The position numbers were made by a program, and so were the translations under genes. This document shows positions 23,210 through 35,546 of a DNA stretch of 64,000 nt, piece after piece. The DNA lies in contig CM106586.1 in the NCBI GenBank assembly GCA_048013815.1, positions 11,842,001 through 11,906,000 of the forward strand. The letters run 5' to 3'. The number at the start of each line of letters is the position of its first letter. Positions within the stretch are counted from its first letter, which is position 1. Below the pieces are notes generated by a model. The model was given only the letters and a program-made list of their open reading frames with translations. It was not told where the DNA came from and did not search any database. The DNA is from Setoptus koraiensis (Eukaryota; Arthropoda).

Positions 23210-25359
23210 ATGGATGCAAATCAACAAGAGCTCAAAGTGGACAGTGAGGAGCTCAACTATAGTCCACAATCAGATGGACAGTCATCATTTGATCTCGAAG
23301 GAATGGATCCCGAGCAACGCCAAAAGCTCGAGGAAGAACTCAGGCTTGAATTGGCAAAGGTACCTATCATCTTGATATATAACAATGGCTGACACTAACT
23401 ATTAATCTATTCAGATGAAACAATTCTAATCGTTTGTTTTTCATCATCACCAACTATTGTGATCCACATAGACTGAGGAGGAGATTCAAACCCTGAGACA
23501 AGTTCTAGCAGCCAGAGTAAAGCACTCACATGAACTAAAAAGAAAGCTAGGCATCGGTGTTTGGAAGGAACTACAAAATGATTTACAGCAAAGCATCAAG
23601 AATGTTCAGGAGACTACTGCGTACGTAATTCTACCACATTTGAATGCACTATTAGATAAATATAAAACTCTTGGAGCCACAGCTTTACCTACAAACTGTC
23701 GCACGTCTTTAGTCAGACTTTCAAACAAGTTACGCGCCTCCATCACCTATCCTCTTAAAAGCTATGGTCATGGACTACTGCCTTCATTACTCCAGAACCA
23801 TTTACATGCAACTACTACTAACATCACCAATACTAAAACTACTTCAGAATCTCATGATAATACTGATGAATCTCATGTTAGGATCGCCGCTAGCGATCTT
23901 AATGATTCAAATCTTGATGGTGATCATAATACTATTAGGTAGTGCCAAATCGCTTAAATCTATTTTATAAAATTGAATGAACAATGCGACTTTCTTGCCT
24001 TCTTGCTACTAGTGAGAGGGCATGTATTGTTTGCTTTGTGTTTGCAACCTTCAACTTTAGACGAAATAATTGCAAGTTGCAACTCATAATCACAATCTAA
24101 GAGAGTGTTTTATGTAGATTTCATACAAAACTCCTTGCAAAAATCATGAAATCATGCGAACTAACTTATACTCTCTTCTACCAACCTTACTCTATCCCCC
24201 TCTCAAACCTTTCAATGAACTCATCATCAATACATAATCCAACTGACAAACTAACACGAACATACTTCACCCTGCTCAATTAAAAAACCCAATGTCTACA
24301 GTTCCGGCTTGGGTATATTTAATGCGCCGTAGGTTTTTCTCCAGCTAAACTCTGACTACTAAAACTGCCGGATTTCTGGCCTTTGTTCACAAGATTAATT
24401 ATACATTTTGAGATAATACTAAGAAAAATGCCTTTTTATAATGTCTATCCTTAAACAGATATCAAAAGACTAGTGAAACTGTCAAATTCGCGGCAGAGAA
24501 AACGACTGATATATTTGGTTCCTTGGGCGACAGCATTGGAAAAAGATTGGTCGACGTGAAGAACTCATCGGCTTTCAAATCATTTGAAGAAAAAGTAGGC
24601 TCAGCTGTGAGCAATGTCAAGACAGGAGCCAGTAATGTAACTGTAAGCAATGAAAATGACTCAATTAGTTAACTTCATCTGTTTCTACTTAAACTCTACG
24701 CTAGCGATCATCAGTTCGGTTAGCAATTCAAGAAACACAATTGCGGTTTCATGGATATGTTGGATCTATTCCATTTAACCCAGCTCTTCTACAGTCTGTC
24801 TTAAAAGTTTTGTTTTGACAGCTATCTTTAGTTCGCAGCTATCTGCTACTACAGCTGGCGTTTTGGGCACATCTGCTATCAGATCATCAACATTTATATT
24901 GAGAAGAAAGAATGGGATAGTGTTTGAAATATAACGTTTATGCCACCAATAGACTCATCGATGGCACCAATCGCTCTTATATTTTTCATCTTATCTTCTA
25001 ACTTTACTCCAAATCATTTGCTATTACTAACATCATTTTGAGATATTACATATGATAACATAATTTATCTATAACCGTATGCGTATTGTCCATATAATAA
25101 ACATGCATATACCAAATATTTGGTTCATATCACCGCGACATTCCCGCTAAATCATCTTGATTGCATCACCTGACTACATCTTAAACGAAAAAAAAAAACT
25201 TGATTACAAACCAACATATAGAGTCGAGTTATAAGTTCAAGGAGTAGTAGTACCAATAACTTCGGAGATGTTTTAGGACAGCAAGACTCTGGAAACACTC
25301 AACAATCGTCGCCATATAATGGAATGGGAGAAATTAATAACAGCAATGTTACGAAGTAA
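23210..25359 (+). CDS. Tumor protein D52 (TPD52) family protein
   Basis: Exons 23210-23359, 23472-23620, 24459-24642 and 25222-25359, all GT-AG with agreeing phases, giving 206 residues, in the family range. After an acidic N terminus comes the coiled coil (about 32-85: EEELRLELAK, TEEEIQTLRQVLAARVKHSH), then the family signature ELKRKLGIGVWKELQNDL and NVQETTAYQKTSETVK, the segment GSLGDSIGKRLVDVKNS, FKSFEEKVGSAVSNVK, and a C-terminal NNFGDVLGQQDSG. TPD52 proteins form homo- and heterodimers through the coiled coil and act in vesicle trafficking and lipid droplets. Exon 2 stays open in frame for another 107 codons past its donor, so an alternative C terminus is possible. A possible extra exon around 24835-24930 was seen but not included. 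Confidence 0.93.
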
Positions 25360-27439
25360 TTCGATGATTTGTATAGCCATGCAAAAGCAACAGTGATTAT
25401 TAATAAGACAGCTAAATTCTTTTGAGTTTGCACGAAGGATATTTTTCAAATTGGTGGATACAATCAACACCGTTGGCAAATACAAATCAACATAAAGCTA
25501 ACTTAATAAGAACTCCTTCAGCTGGTCGAGTAAGGAATCCGATAGTGATGAGCGAAAAGTCATCGAAATAGCCGGAAGAAGGAATCGCAGCTATTTATCT
25601 CGTTTATGTGTTAAGACGCTTCATCATTTTTCATTAAAGGCTTCTTCTGTACTTCTATACTTCTATCTAATGATCACCCCACCGACTATCTGTTGTTCGT
25701 CAGTGGAGTTGAGACTTGACATTTCTACCGGAAGTCTCGAAATCGCTGTGAACATTTTTGAGGTATTGAAAATGTATTTCGGTTTCTGAGTTGTAAACAT
25801 AATTGACGTGTTTGCAAGGTGAGAATCAATACTGATGTTTTGATATGATAACGTGTATCGTTTGTTACGACGTAAAATATTCTAACGTTAGCTAGAAAAT
25901 ATCCGAAGCACACGTAAATCCGGTTGTCACTGTTGCTCGTGCTGTCAAAGGTGACGCTATGTGAAAATGTTGAGTTGCATCAATCGATCAAATAATTGGG
26001 GCAGTCGTAAATGTTATTTAGTAAGATTCGCGTTTCAGATGAGAAAAATTTGAACCTAGGAATAAAACGTCGGCCACTCATGATAACACTTGTAATCACT
26101 ATGAGATGCGTGGCAATCGTTAATCCACCTGATCACGTCCAAACTAGCTCGCGATTGATCGCCTAGACTGATGACCTACGCTCTCGGTTGTGGTTGTGAG
26201 GTTAACGGGGTCATATTCGTGGCACGTATTGGTATTTCGCCTTTTTATTGTTGGTCCGCTTGTTGGCTTAATTGTGGAGACATCAATGTGTGTCGGAGAG
26301 CTCACAAGACATGTCGACAAGAGATATTTCAGAGTGTATTAGTGATTAGTGATGCACACCTAGAGTTAGGATGGAGCGAATCAGAACTTGCGGTTATTGT
26401 TTTGGTGTGTTTGAGAGACTGTAGACAACTCTTTTTTAGCGTGCTCCTTATAACATCTGATAACTACTGTATTATAAATAATTATCATTGAATTTATTTG
26501 GGCTCATCGGTCTGATTATTGTTCGTTGTTGTCGGACAACTTCTTTTAGCAACATGTTCGTTCGTGGCTCATCAGGTCACTTTTGCAGCCGATTATTCCG
26601 GCAACAATTATACAATTATTGTATCGAGTGTGCACAAAATAAATTTAATGATAATCCTTGATGATGAGTCATTATTAGATGTTGTAATGAGTACACTGAA
26701 AGCGAGCTGTCTACAGTTCGTCGAATGCATCAAGACGACAGCGGTAATTGTCGCACCTATATGTCGACGTTTGACATTGGAACAACAAGTGCTGCGAATC
26801 GCACCTAGATGGCGGCACTAGACTCTCGAAGGATTTTCCCCCTTTCCATGGATTACCAATTTATTCATACGCTAATAAGTATACTGAGAATTGCGCTGGC
26901 AGTTAGGGTGGCATTCCATTACTTCCTGCGCTTCACTTAGCCAATGGCATGCCCTCCCCCATTCGGAGTCGGTGCGATTGCCAAGAATTTATTATGTTAA
27001 TTGGCTAAACATTAGCTTGTGTTGTGATGGGGAGGAGCGTTGGCGGTGGCATGAGAGAGTGGCGTTGGTATTTGAATCAATCATTGTGTTTTTTGTCATC
27101 GGAGAAGCAACGTCAATTGTCAAACAACTAGAGTGACAGCAACAAACAAATGGAACAGTAATCAACAAGTGTCTGTCCTCATCAAAGAATTGAGTCCCAC
27201 CAACGGCAGTTGCAAGAGAAAATCACATGTGACAACAACTGCAAGCCAACAATTGTTGAAGATAATCATAACTGGCCACAACAAGCGATAGCGAACACAA
27301 CACGATCGAAAGTGTATAGAAAATGCAGCCAGATATGAGAATAATTCAGTTCGAATGAAACTCCACTGTCGGTCATCACCTAAACGTTGAACTAGTTAGC
27401 ACAAAACGAAAGCAATTGTAACACTCAAGTGCAGCACTG
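25360..27439. other. Intergenic; no gene seen
   Basis: No recognisable gene. The right part should include the promoter and 5' leader of the EGF-domain gene that starts translation at 27440. Confidence 0.5.
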
Positions 27440-30400
27440 ATGGCATCAACAGTTAAATTGTTATCACTATTACTAATGTCATTATCACCATCAACAACAT
27501 GCGCAACATTACAATCATTATTATTAGTGCCGGCAATGGAACAGCAAGTGCAATACAGAGTAAATAGCAGAGATTCTTCCGGAAACGATAATAATAATTT
27601 TATCTTGTTAGGTAAGTACTTGTTAAACAAACTAACACGGTGAATAATAATAATAATAATAATGATGATAATAGCATCATCATTCATTCAGTAGAATGAT
27701 GAAATAAGAATAATAAGAATAAAAAAATAACGAGCGTCTGTGAGAACGGCAACAAGTGCTAATGTGAGCAATGTCTGACAACTTGTGAGCAGTAAGTTAC
27801 GGCTATAAATTACTCATCAATTGATTAGAGACGCACCAACAAACAAACAAGCATGAACTAACAAGCAACATTCCAACCAATTTACGTTTGGTTAGCTAAT
27901 TCATTTTGCAACTATCTGTTAAACTGTTCAGTTAGTGTATCCATTGCATTAGTAGTTATCAGTGGTTGTTGTTGTTGAGTATTTCCATTGTGGCGCATTT
28001 AATAACAATTTGTTGTTATTTAATTCTTTTGGCTCATTCATTGACGTTGTCAGTTGACGGTGATGCCAACTGGCAACGCCAATGGATGAGCCATCCAACT
28101 TCAACAAGTGCCTGTCTGTCCGTCGTTGTGGCGTAAATGCCACAACGGCGGCCACATTTTCCGAGAGACAATCGTCACGCTCATTCAGACATAAAAATAC
28201 ATTTAGTTACATGATGATGAGATAACGAGAGGCGGCCAAAAAGAGCGTTAACATAGTTACTCGAATTGGCACCCATTTTAGACCGTCCCACCGACACAAT
28301 AGCTCTAAATACCCACCGAAATGGTAGAAGCGCCAAATAAATAGAGTGTTCTCGGATGAGGGTCGCTCGGCTCAACTTGTTATGGCTGCGCCTTGATTTT
28401 GACTTTGGTTTTCCTTTTGGGCACTTCATTTTCGGCATCATTTGGCAGTAAGAATGTACACAGTTACCCATGTGATGTTGTGTTGATTTGAGTAGAAATC
28501 TCTCAATGATAACCCTTTTAATAATTTGAATATATGTAGATTACACTAATTTACTAATTTACATCGTACATAGCCAATATATGGACTATTTGGTCGACTC
28601 GACACGTCGGCCCCATGATTGTTGCCTGCCCTATACAAGGCGAAACTATTTATCGTGTCAAATTGTTTGTTTGTTAGTTGAAACTCCCGTAGAGTCCATC
28701 TTTAGAAAACCTCCCTACGATCTAAGAATGTCTAAGATTTCTTCTTTTTCTTTTTCATTTTCTTCTTTTCTCCTCCCTCTTTCCTGTGAAATCAATAATG
28801 ATAATGAAGTAACACAAAAGAAAATATTAATAGTCTTTTCGTCTTGATGAGTTTAGTTGATTTAGGTGCAAGCTGAGTCATACTTACTTCATTGCGTGCT
28901 CCGACATTTTCTGGACATTTTGAAAGCGAAAACGATGACAGTTAAGCAAATGAGTCAGTGATTATGGAGCAATTATTTCATTATCAATTGAACGAACAGC
29001 CACAATTTACGATTATTGATTATGGCTAATCGTAGTTTTATGATTGAGCGGTCTCTACTCACCTTCTTTTTGCCCTTCTTGAATTCCTCTTTGTGGTGCT
29101 TCTTGAATTTGTCCTTCTTTTCTTTCTTGTACTTCTTGCCTGATTTTTTCTTTTTCTCGTACTGGATAGTAGTGATGAAGAAAGTGGAATTTTGCACAAA
29201 AACAAACACGCCGTAAGTATTGTGAATTATGAACATGGTTGGCAGCATGCAATGTACAATCATCGTCATCGTTGGAGTATCCAATAATCAACACCTACCT
29301 TCTTCATGTGTTTGCCCTGGTACTTTTTGCCGTTGGCTTTGTCCCATTTCTTTTTCCATTTCTTGTTCTTCTCGTCCCATTTCTTTACTCGCTTTATGTC
29401 GTGCCACTGTTGTTGCCGAAGAACCATCAATCAGATAATGGAGAGATCGGTGGGGCATCATTTGAAAGAAAGAAAATTTATGTTAAGAACATTGATCAAT
29501 TAAGAACCTGCTTTGGTATTGTGCATTCTGACACGAACGATACTGTTGGTGTCGTCAGCACTGTGTATGAATGTAATATAATACTAATATCGATCAATCG
29601 ATTAAGTATTAGTAAGTAATTGATGAAATCGACACACATAATCACGGATGCACTTAATGATGATTTAGTCGTCAACCGGAAGCGCTCTCGATCTCGACAT
29701 GGTGCATATTCTCTCTCGCAACGATTTCATTTGTTGCAACGGAATTGTTGCGGCTAATGTCCAGTTAATGAGTCGCCCACAATCATAGCGATAATGTTCA
29801 GAGTTCACTGACTGAGACAAAAGTTTCTGTGCAGATGCGCTTTTTCTTGGGGCGAAACTTCAGTTTACACAGTCCGATGAATGAGATGTTCATGAATAGT
29901 ACTGGCGGTGGATATTTTGTGAATGAAGTAGATAAATTTCATATCTGTGCATTTTTGGGATCAAATTGCATCAATTTTCAATTGTTCATTGTGAGTTCTG
30001 CTCTGCACACGGCACAAAAAGATGTCTCAGCCGAGTGGATAGCGCTCACCTGTAGCAACAGGTGAGCAGATTGAGAGATAGCAAGAACAATGATTGATCA
30101 TTGCGCGCCTACATTTGTTAGGCAATTCTTTCGGTCCGGTCGAATGTTGATTCACATCCATAAAATGGCACATGTTGGCAAGTTGAGCCCGGCTAAGACA
30201 CACAATTGCATCTTATCATCAATGGCTGGCTAATTCGCAGTGTTGCTCATTATCTTTAATATCTGTCTATTCTCGCACGCAGAGAGGGCGAGAAAGAAAA
30301 TCTCTCTTTGAAGAAAATCTCTCTTTGAAGAAAATCTCTCGTTCTCATCGGTCAAGTTACAGTTTTAAGCACCTTGAGAACTAATTTTAGCAACATATTT

Positions 30401-33400
30401 TGTAGACGGCGCATTATCAATTAGTTTTATCGTGAACCTGTGCCAGCTTTTATCCGAGACAAACAATATCTCATTGTTTTGGTCATTGCGAGTGTGTCAT
30501 TTTGTGTACAATTTGCGTGTGCTGTTGAGTGTGTCTCGCAAAAACTATCACCGGACAACAAGCACAGTAGTAGTTTTAGATAAGGGCTTACCTTTTTGGT
30601 GTTTCCCCATTCCTCCTTATGGTAAACTTTCTTGAATCCCGTCTTTTTGTGGCCCTAAAAGCTCGTTAGAGTTTTTCGCCGAGAGAGAGAGAGATTTTTG
30701 AAGAGCAACAACAGCGCCATTTCGTATTCATGAATGAGTGATATCTTATTAGTGAGTGTAATTCAATTGAAGATGGCAGCAGCACGAACTAGTTGTTTGG
30801 GTTGTTTGCGCCGCACAAACAAGATGCTGTCTGTTAGTTGGCTGGTCGGAGATTAGTGCAAAAATTAATTATTTCGAAGCAACGGCAACAACGGCGCTCA
30901 TAATGATGATGAGAACCCGAGCGTTGTTATGATTGCCCGCCAAGGCAGTTTAACGACGCGCCGAGCCTAGACGAGACGAGCCTGGACGAGGCGAGCCGAG
31001 CCGAGCCGAGAAACGAGAAGAGAAGACAAATTGAGCCGATGCAAATTGCAGCCAGCCAGCCAGTCAGCCAGTCAGCCAGCCAGACGGCGACAGACGATCG
31101 TGTTGGCGCTGCGATGGAAGCTCGCAAAACAAATAGATATGACGATTGTTGTCTCTAATTAAAAAGTTTAAGCTCCTGTTGCTATTTGATATCGCATATC
31201 AATTTCTCAATCTACAATCGGTCGAAAGTTGTTCACTTGCGCGCTGGCTTGCTAGTTTATCTCACAGCGAGCTGTTAACAATAGCCTGTTACGTAACATG
31301 CGCACAGTGACAACTAATCGCGCTGGCCACTCGTTAGTATTAGGGTATTCTGTGGGTTCAGTGGGTGCCCCCGGTCAGTTTGAGTCAGCGACGGTGTCAG
31401 TTAGTCAGCGACAGTGTCAGTTTTGTTGTCGATGTTGACTGAGCTAGTTAGCTTGGGTGACACTAAATAATAATGAATGAACAGTAGCAACAGTAACAGT
31501 TATAATTAATTGTTCAGGACACACGCACGCCCAAGACAGATGAGGGCACAGCCAGAGTGACCGGTCCAATGGGCAACAAGTCATAACTCAGCTACGCCGC
31601 TCACTTTTGCCGGCCAAGTGTCCGGCGGTACGAAAATTGAGAATTTCAAAAAAAAAATGAAAAAAATTGAAATAAATAAAGCGTGTGTATGCGATTGTGA
31701 AAATAAATTCATGGGCACACGCGCCAATCCAACAGCAAGTGTCAGCTGGTCAGTTGCTCGATTGCACAAACAAGTGCGCTGGCAAGACCGCTATCAATTG
31801 GCCGCTCTCTCTCTCTCTCTCTCGTAGCCAAAAGTGCGGGGGCGTTTGAATAGAAGTGGCCACAGTGGGCTGCTTCGTTAGCGGTTGCTGGTGAGCGGTT
31901 GCTGGTTAGCGGCTAACCAGCAACTAACGACACTGAAGAAATGCTCTCGTTTTAGACTCATATATATATATATCTTTCTGAGCGCGGTTCATATTTGCAA
32001 CAGGTGAGCAATCTCTCAATTTGGCACGGTCACTCTCTAACTCTCAACTTTGTCAACTTATCTTTTGTTCGTGTGCCTTCAGGTTACTCAGTCTTTGTTC
32101 AATCTCTGTCTCAGTTTGTGTGTGTGCGTGTGCGTGTCATCATTAAGCAATGGCAATGCCAACGAATCGTTTAACTGAACAACTGAACCATTGATGATGA
32201 CGCAACTAATTAACCAATCATCAGAGAAAAACCAGTGTGTTGCATAGTCATGTTGAATAGTTCGCACGCCCACGCTACTGATGAGATGCTCAATGAACAA
32301 TTTGAAAAATATTTCAAATTGATGAGATTGTGCGACTGGCTGTTTTTCTCTATCTCTTTTTTTCTTTTCTTCATCAATTCTAATATACTAAATAATGATA
32401 ATATTGTATAGAAATTTAGATGAAAAAAGCAGACAGACAGACATGATAGTGTGTTTGTCATGTATAAATGAGCTGTTATGTAACAACTGTAATTTGCGAT
32501 TGTGTTCCATTTGCTTTGGCTCAACAATAAAACTTGAATGCGTCCGCGAGAGGGCGCCCACACATGCAAAGATTTATTGCCAGTGTTGCGAATCACATTT
32601 GCGTATTATATTATATCACTATATCATTATATAATATGCATACAGACATAATAAGCCAGTCAGCGAGACTGTCTGAACACCTAGAGACACTTGTTAGATA
32701 GATGGATACAACGAGACTTGGGTGCGCTTCGAATAATGGATGACGCAATGAGAAGCGAGCAAAGGCAAACTGAATGCAAACGAGCAAGCCGAAGAAAACA
32801 ATGCCATCAATCAATAGTGTGAACTCACCTTGTCCTTGAGGAACTTTTTGCCCTTTTTGCCCTTCTTCACCCCCTTGCCCTTCTTTTTCTTGAGGCCCCA
32901 TCTATTTTTTGTTCAGCACAACACCAGAGCGACCGATTGGTTAGTTGTGGCGAGTTGGTTGTGGCGAGTTGGTTGTGGCGAGTTGGTTGTGGGAGGTTGA
33001 TTGTGGGAGGCAGAGGGAGTTGTGTGCATTTACGTGTGGATTTGTGTGTGGATTTATGGATTGAGACGGTAGTTTGCCAATTAGTGGTTGCCTTTAGACC
33101 CTATAGTTTAGAGCGTTGGCATGCGCCAATTGAAGGGGATCGCCACAACGAGTTTATAGCGGCTAATTGATCGATCACAAGCTCACGATCGGCGCTCGAA
33201 TTTGGCCGGATTGGCCAGCGAGCTGACAAACTGGCCGCGATACTCACTTTTTCTTCTTGAAGTCGCCCTTCTTCTTCTGGCCGTGCTTCTCAACGCCCCA
33301 CTTCTTTTTGGCCTTTTTACCTGCATATTCGATGACGGGGGAAATAACGGGATTATCAGTCGGTGTTGCAGCGTCAGCGGCCGAGACGGCGGCGAAATGA

Positions 33401-35515
33401 GCAATCATTGGGCTGATTGCCGGCATCTGATTAAGACATGCAAACGCAAGCAACGAGAACGCAGCCAATCGTCGACAAACAACAACTAATTACCTTCTTC
33501 TTTTTTCTTTTTGGCGCCCTCTTTGTGTTTCTTTTCGTTTTTTTTCATCATCTCCTTTTTGCCCTTTTTCCACTCTTTGTGTTTTTCCATTGCCTTCTTC
33601 TTTTTCTTTTTGATCTTTGCCTTGTTGTGGCCACCTGCCGGCGTCAGCTCGAAATCGACAACGGCGCCCGCTATCGTTTTCTCTGACGACGTTTTGGCAG
33701 CCTGATCCTGGCCCGACGATGGCACGGACGCGGGCGACGCAATCGCGGACTGATCGGCCAGCGCCGACACCGAGCTGCCGGCCGGATGTGCCGCCGACGA
33801 CGACAACGACACAGATTGCGGTTCTTGATAGTCGTAATCGTGATTATTTCGCGATTTTCCATCGCCGTCAGTTATGTCGTCCTTGTTGTTGTTGTTGTTG
33901 TTGTCGCCACCATTATTATTGCCATTATTGGCTATGTTGTTTTTGAGCGCCAGCGGCGGCGGCGGCGGAGGCCTAGTCATGCCAAACTGCTGCTGCTGCT
34001 GCTGATTGTTGGCCGCTTGGTGATGGTGCAACAGGTGAACGGAATTAGATTGGGGCGACGAGTCTGTGCGCGCATTTGTGTATACGCGTTCATGTATTTG
34101 TTATGCGTTATTTGTTGTCGTTCGCGTTTACGTAAGCATTTGTTGTCGTTCGCGTCGTTGTTTGTTGTGCGCGATTTCGGATTGTCAACGGAGCGAGAGA
34201 GTGATTTTTTGGGAGATAAGTGAGTGATCATAATTAGTGATTTAAACTTAAACGATCGCCGCTCATTTAAGGAGCGCCAAGCGAGCCAACGGAAAGAGAT
34301 AAAGCCAATGCGCGCAAGGCCGGCATTATCGCTGGCCAGATTAAGTTGTTGTTTGCTTGTTGTGGCCATAACAAGCGCGTCTGTGCCGGACAGTCCGACT
34401 AACGGCTTTGCTGTCAGTCGGACGGGCCGGCCGGCCGGCCGGTCGCTCGCCGGCGATTGGTTCGGCGATCGGCGCAACAATCCGCATCTTATCTTCAATT
34501 AATCAATTTGACGAGACGATGCATTATTGTAATTAGCACACGGCACATTTGCGGCAAATGAGCGGCCGCTGTGAACTCATTAGTGGTCGCCGGCCATCGC
34601 CAACTGGCCATGGCGTGAATCGGACGCGTCAAGCAAACAGCGTCTTTGTCGGGCTCGTCGGGCTCGTCGAGCTTGTCGGGCTTGTCGAGCGCCGACCCAC
34701 TGACGAGCCACTGACGAGCCACTGGCGGCCGACCGACGAGCCACTGACCAGACCGACCGACCAGCCGCTGACCAGACCGACAAACTCATCGACGAGACGC
34801 GTCTGGCGAGACGCTGGCGTGTGACCGGCCGCTTGAACTCTCGCCGGCGCTTTGCTCGCCGGCGCTTTGCGCGCTCGAAAGCGGCGGCCACAAGCAAGCG
34901 AGACCAACGAGCCTCGATAATTAATTCCAGCCGGCGAGCCGCCCGATTAAAGAGGCATCTCGGTTATGTAATAATCGTAAAACAACAAGTGTCTTACCCT
35001 GCTGTTGCTGCTGCTGTTGTTGGCGCTCGTTAGTGTGTTGTGTTTGTGATGGCGATTGTATATCGTTGTGCCTGCTCAACGTTATCTCTTGCTGTTGTTG
35101 TTGTTGCTGATTTGATGTTGGCGACACGCTGTTAGAGTTATGAGTTGTTGTGTCTCTATCATCGTGTATCTCTTGTATTTCAATTGCCGAGTCGCCAACA
35201 ATGAGCGACGCATCCACCATCATGGTCATTACGTAATGAGAGCTAGTAGTAGTGACATTGTTGCTGTTGCTGTTGTTGTTCCATAAGCTTATGAAATGAT
35301 TATCACGCAATAAATAATTCCATGGTTGATTGGACAAAACCAGCAGCGCCGTCAGTAGGCTCGTAACGAGACACAACCGATGAGGTGAGGGCCGCTTCTT
35401 GAGCGCCGCTCTTAAACGGATACACTGCTTGTTGTCGCTATTATGCAAGTCTCTTAATTGGTGGTTGTTTGGCCTGGTCAAGTCAATTGGCATCGGCTCG
35501 AAGTGAGTGTTGTCG

Positions 35516-35546
<31 letters not shown>

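Noticed and set aside
24820-24935. Possible additional TPD52 exon
   Set aside because: An acceptor-like site and a short frame exist, but skipping it gives a phase-matched join to a recognisable C-terminal exon.
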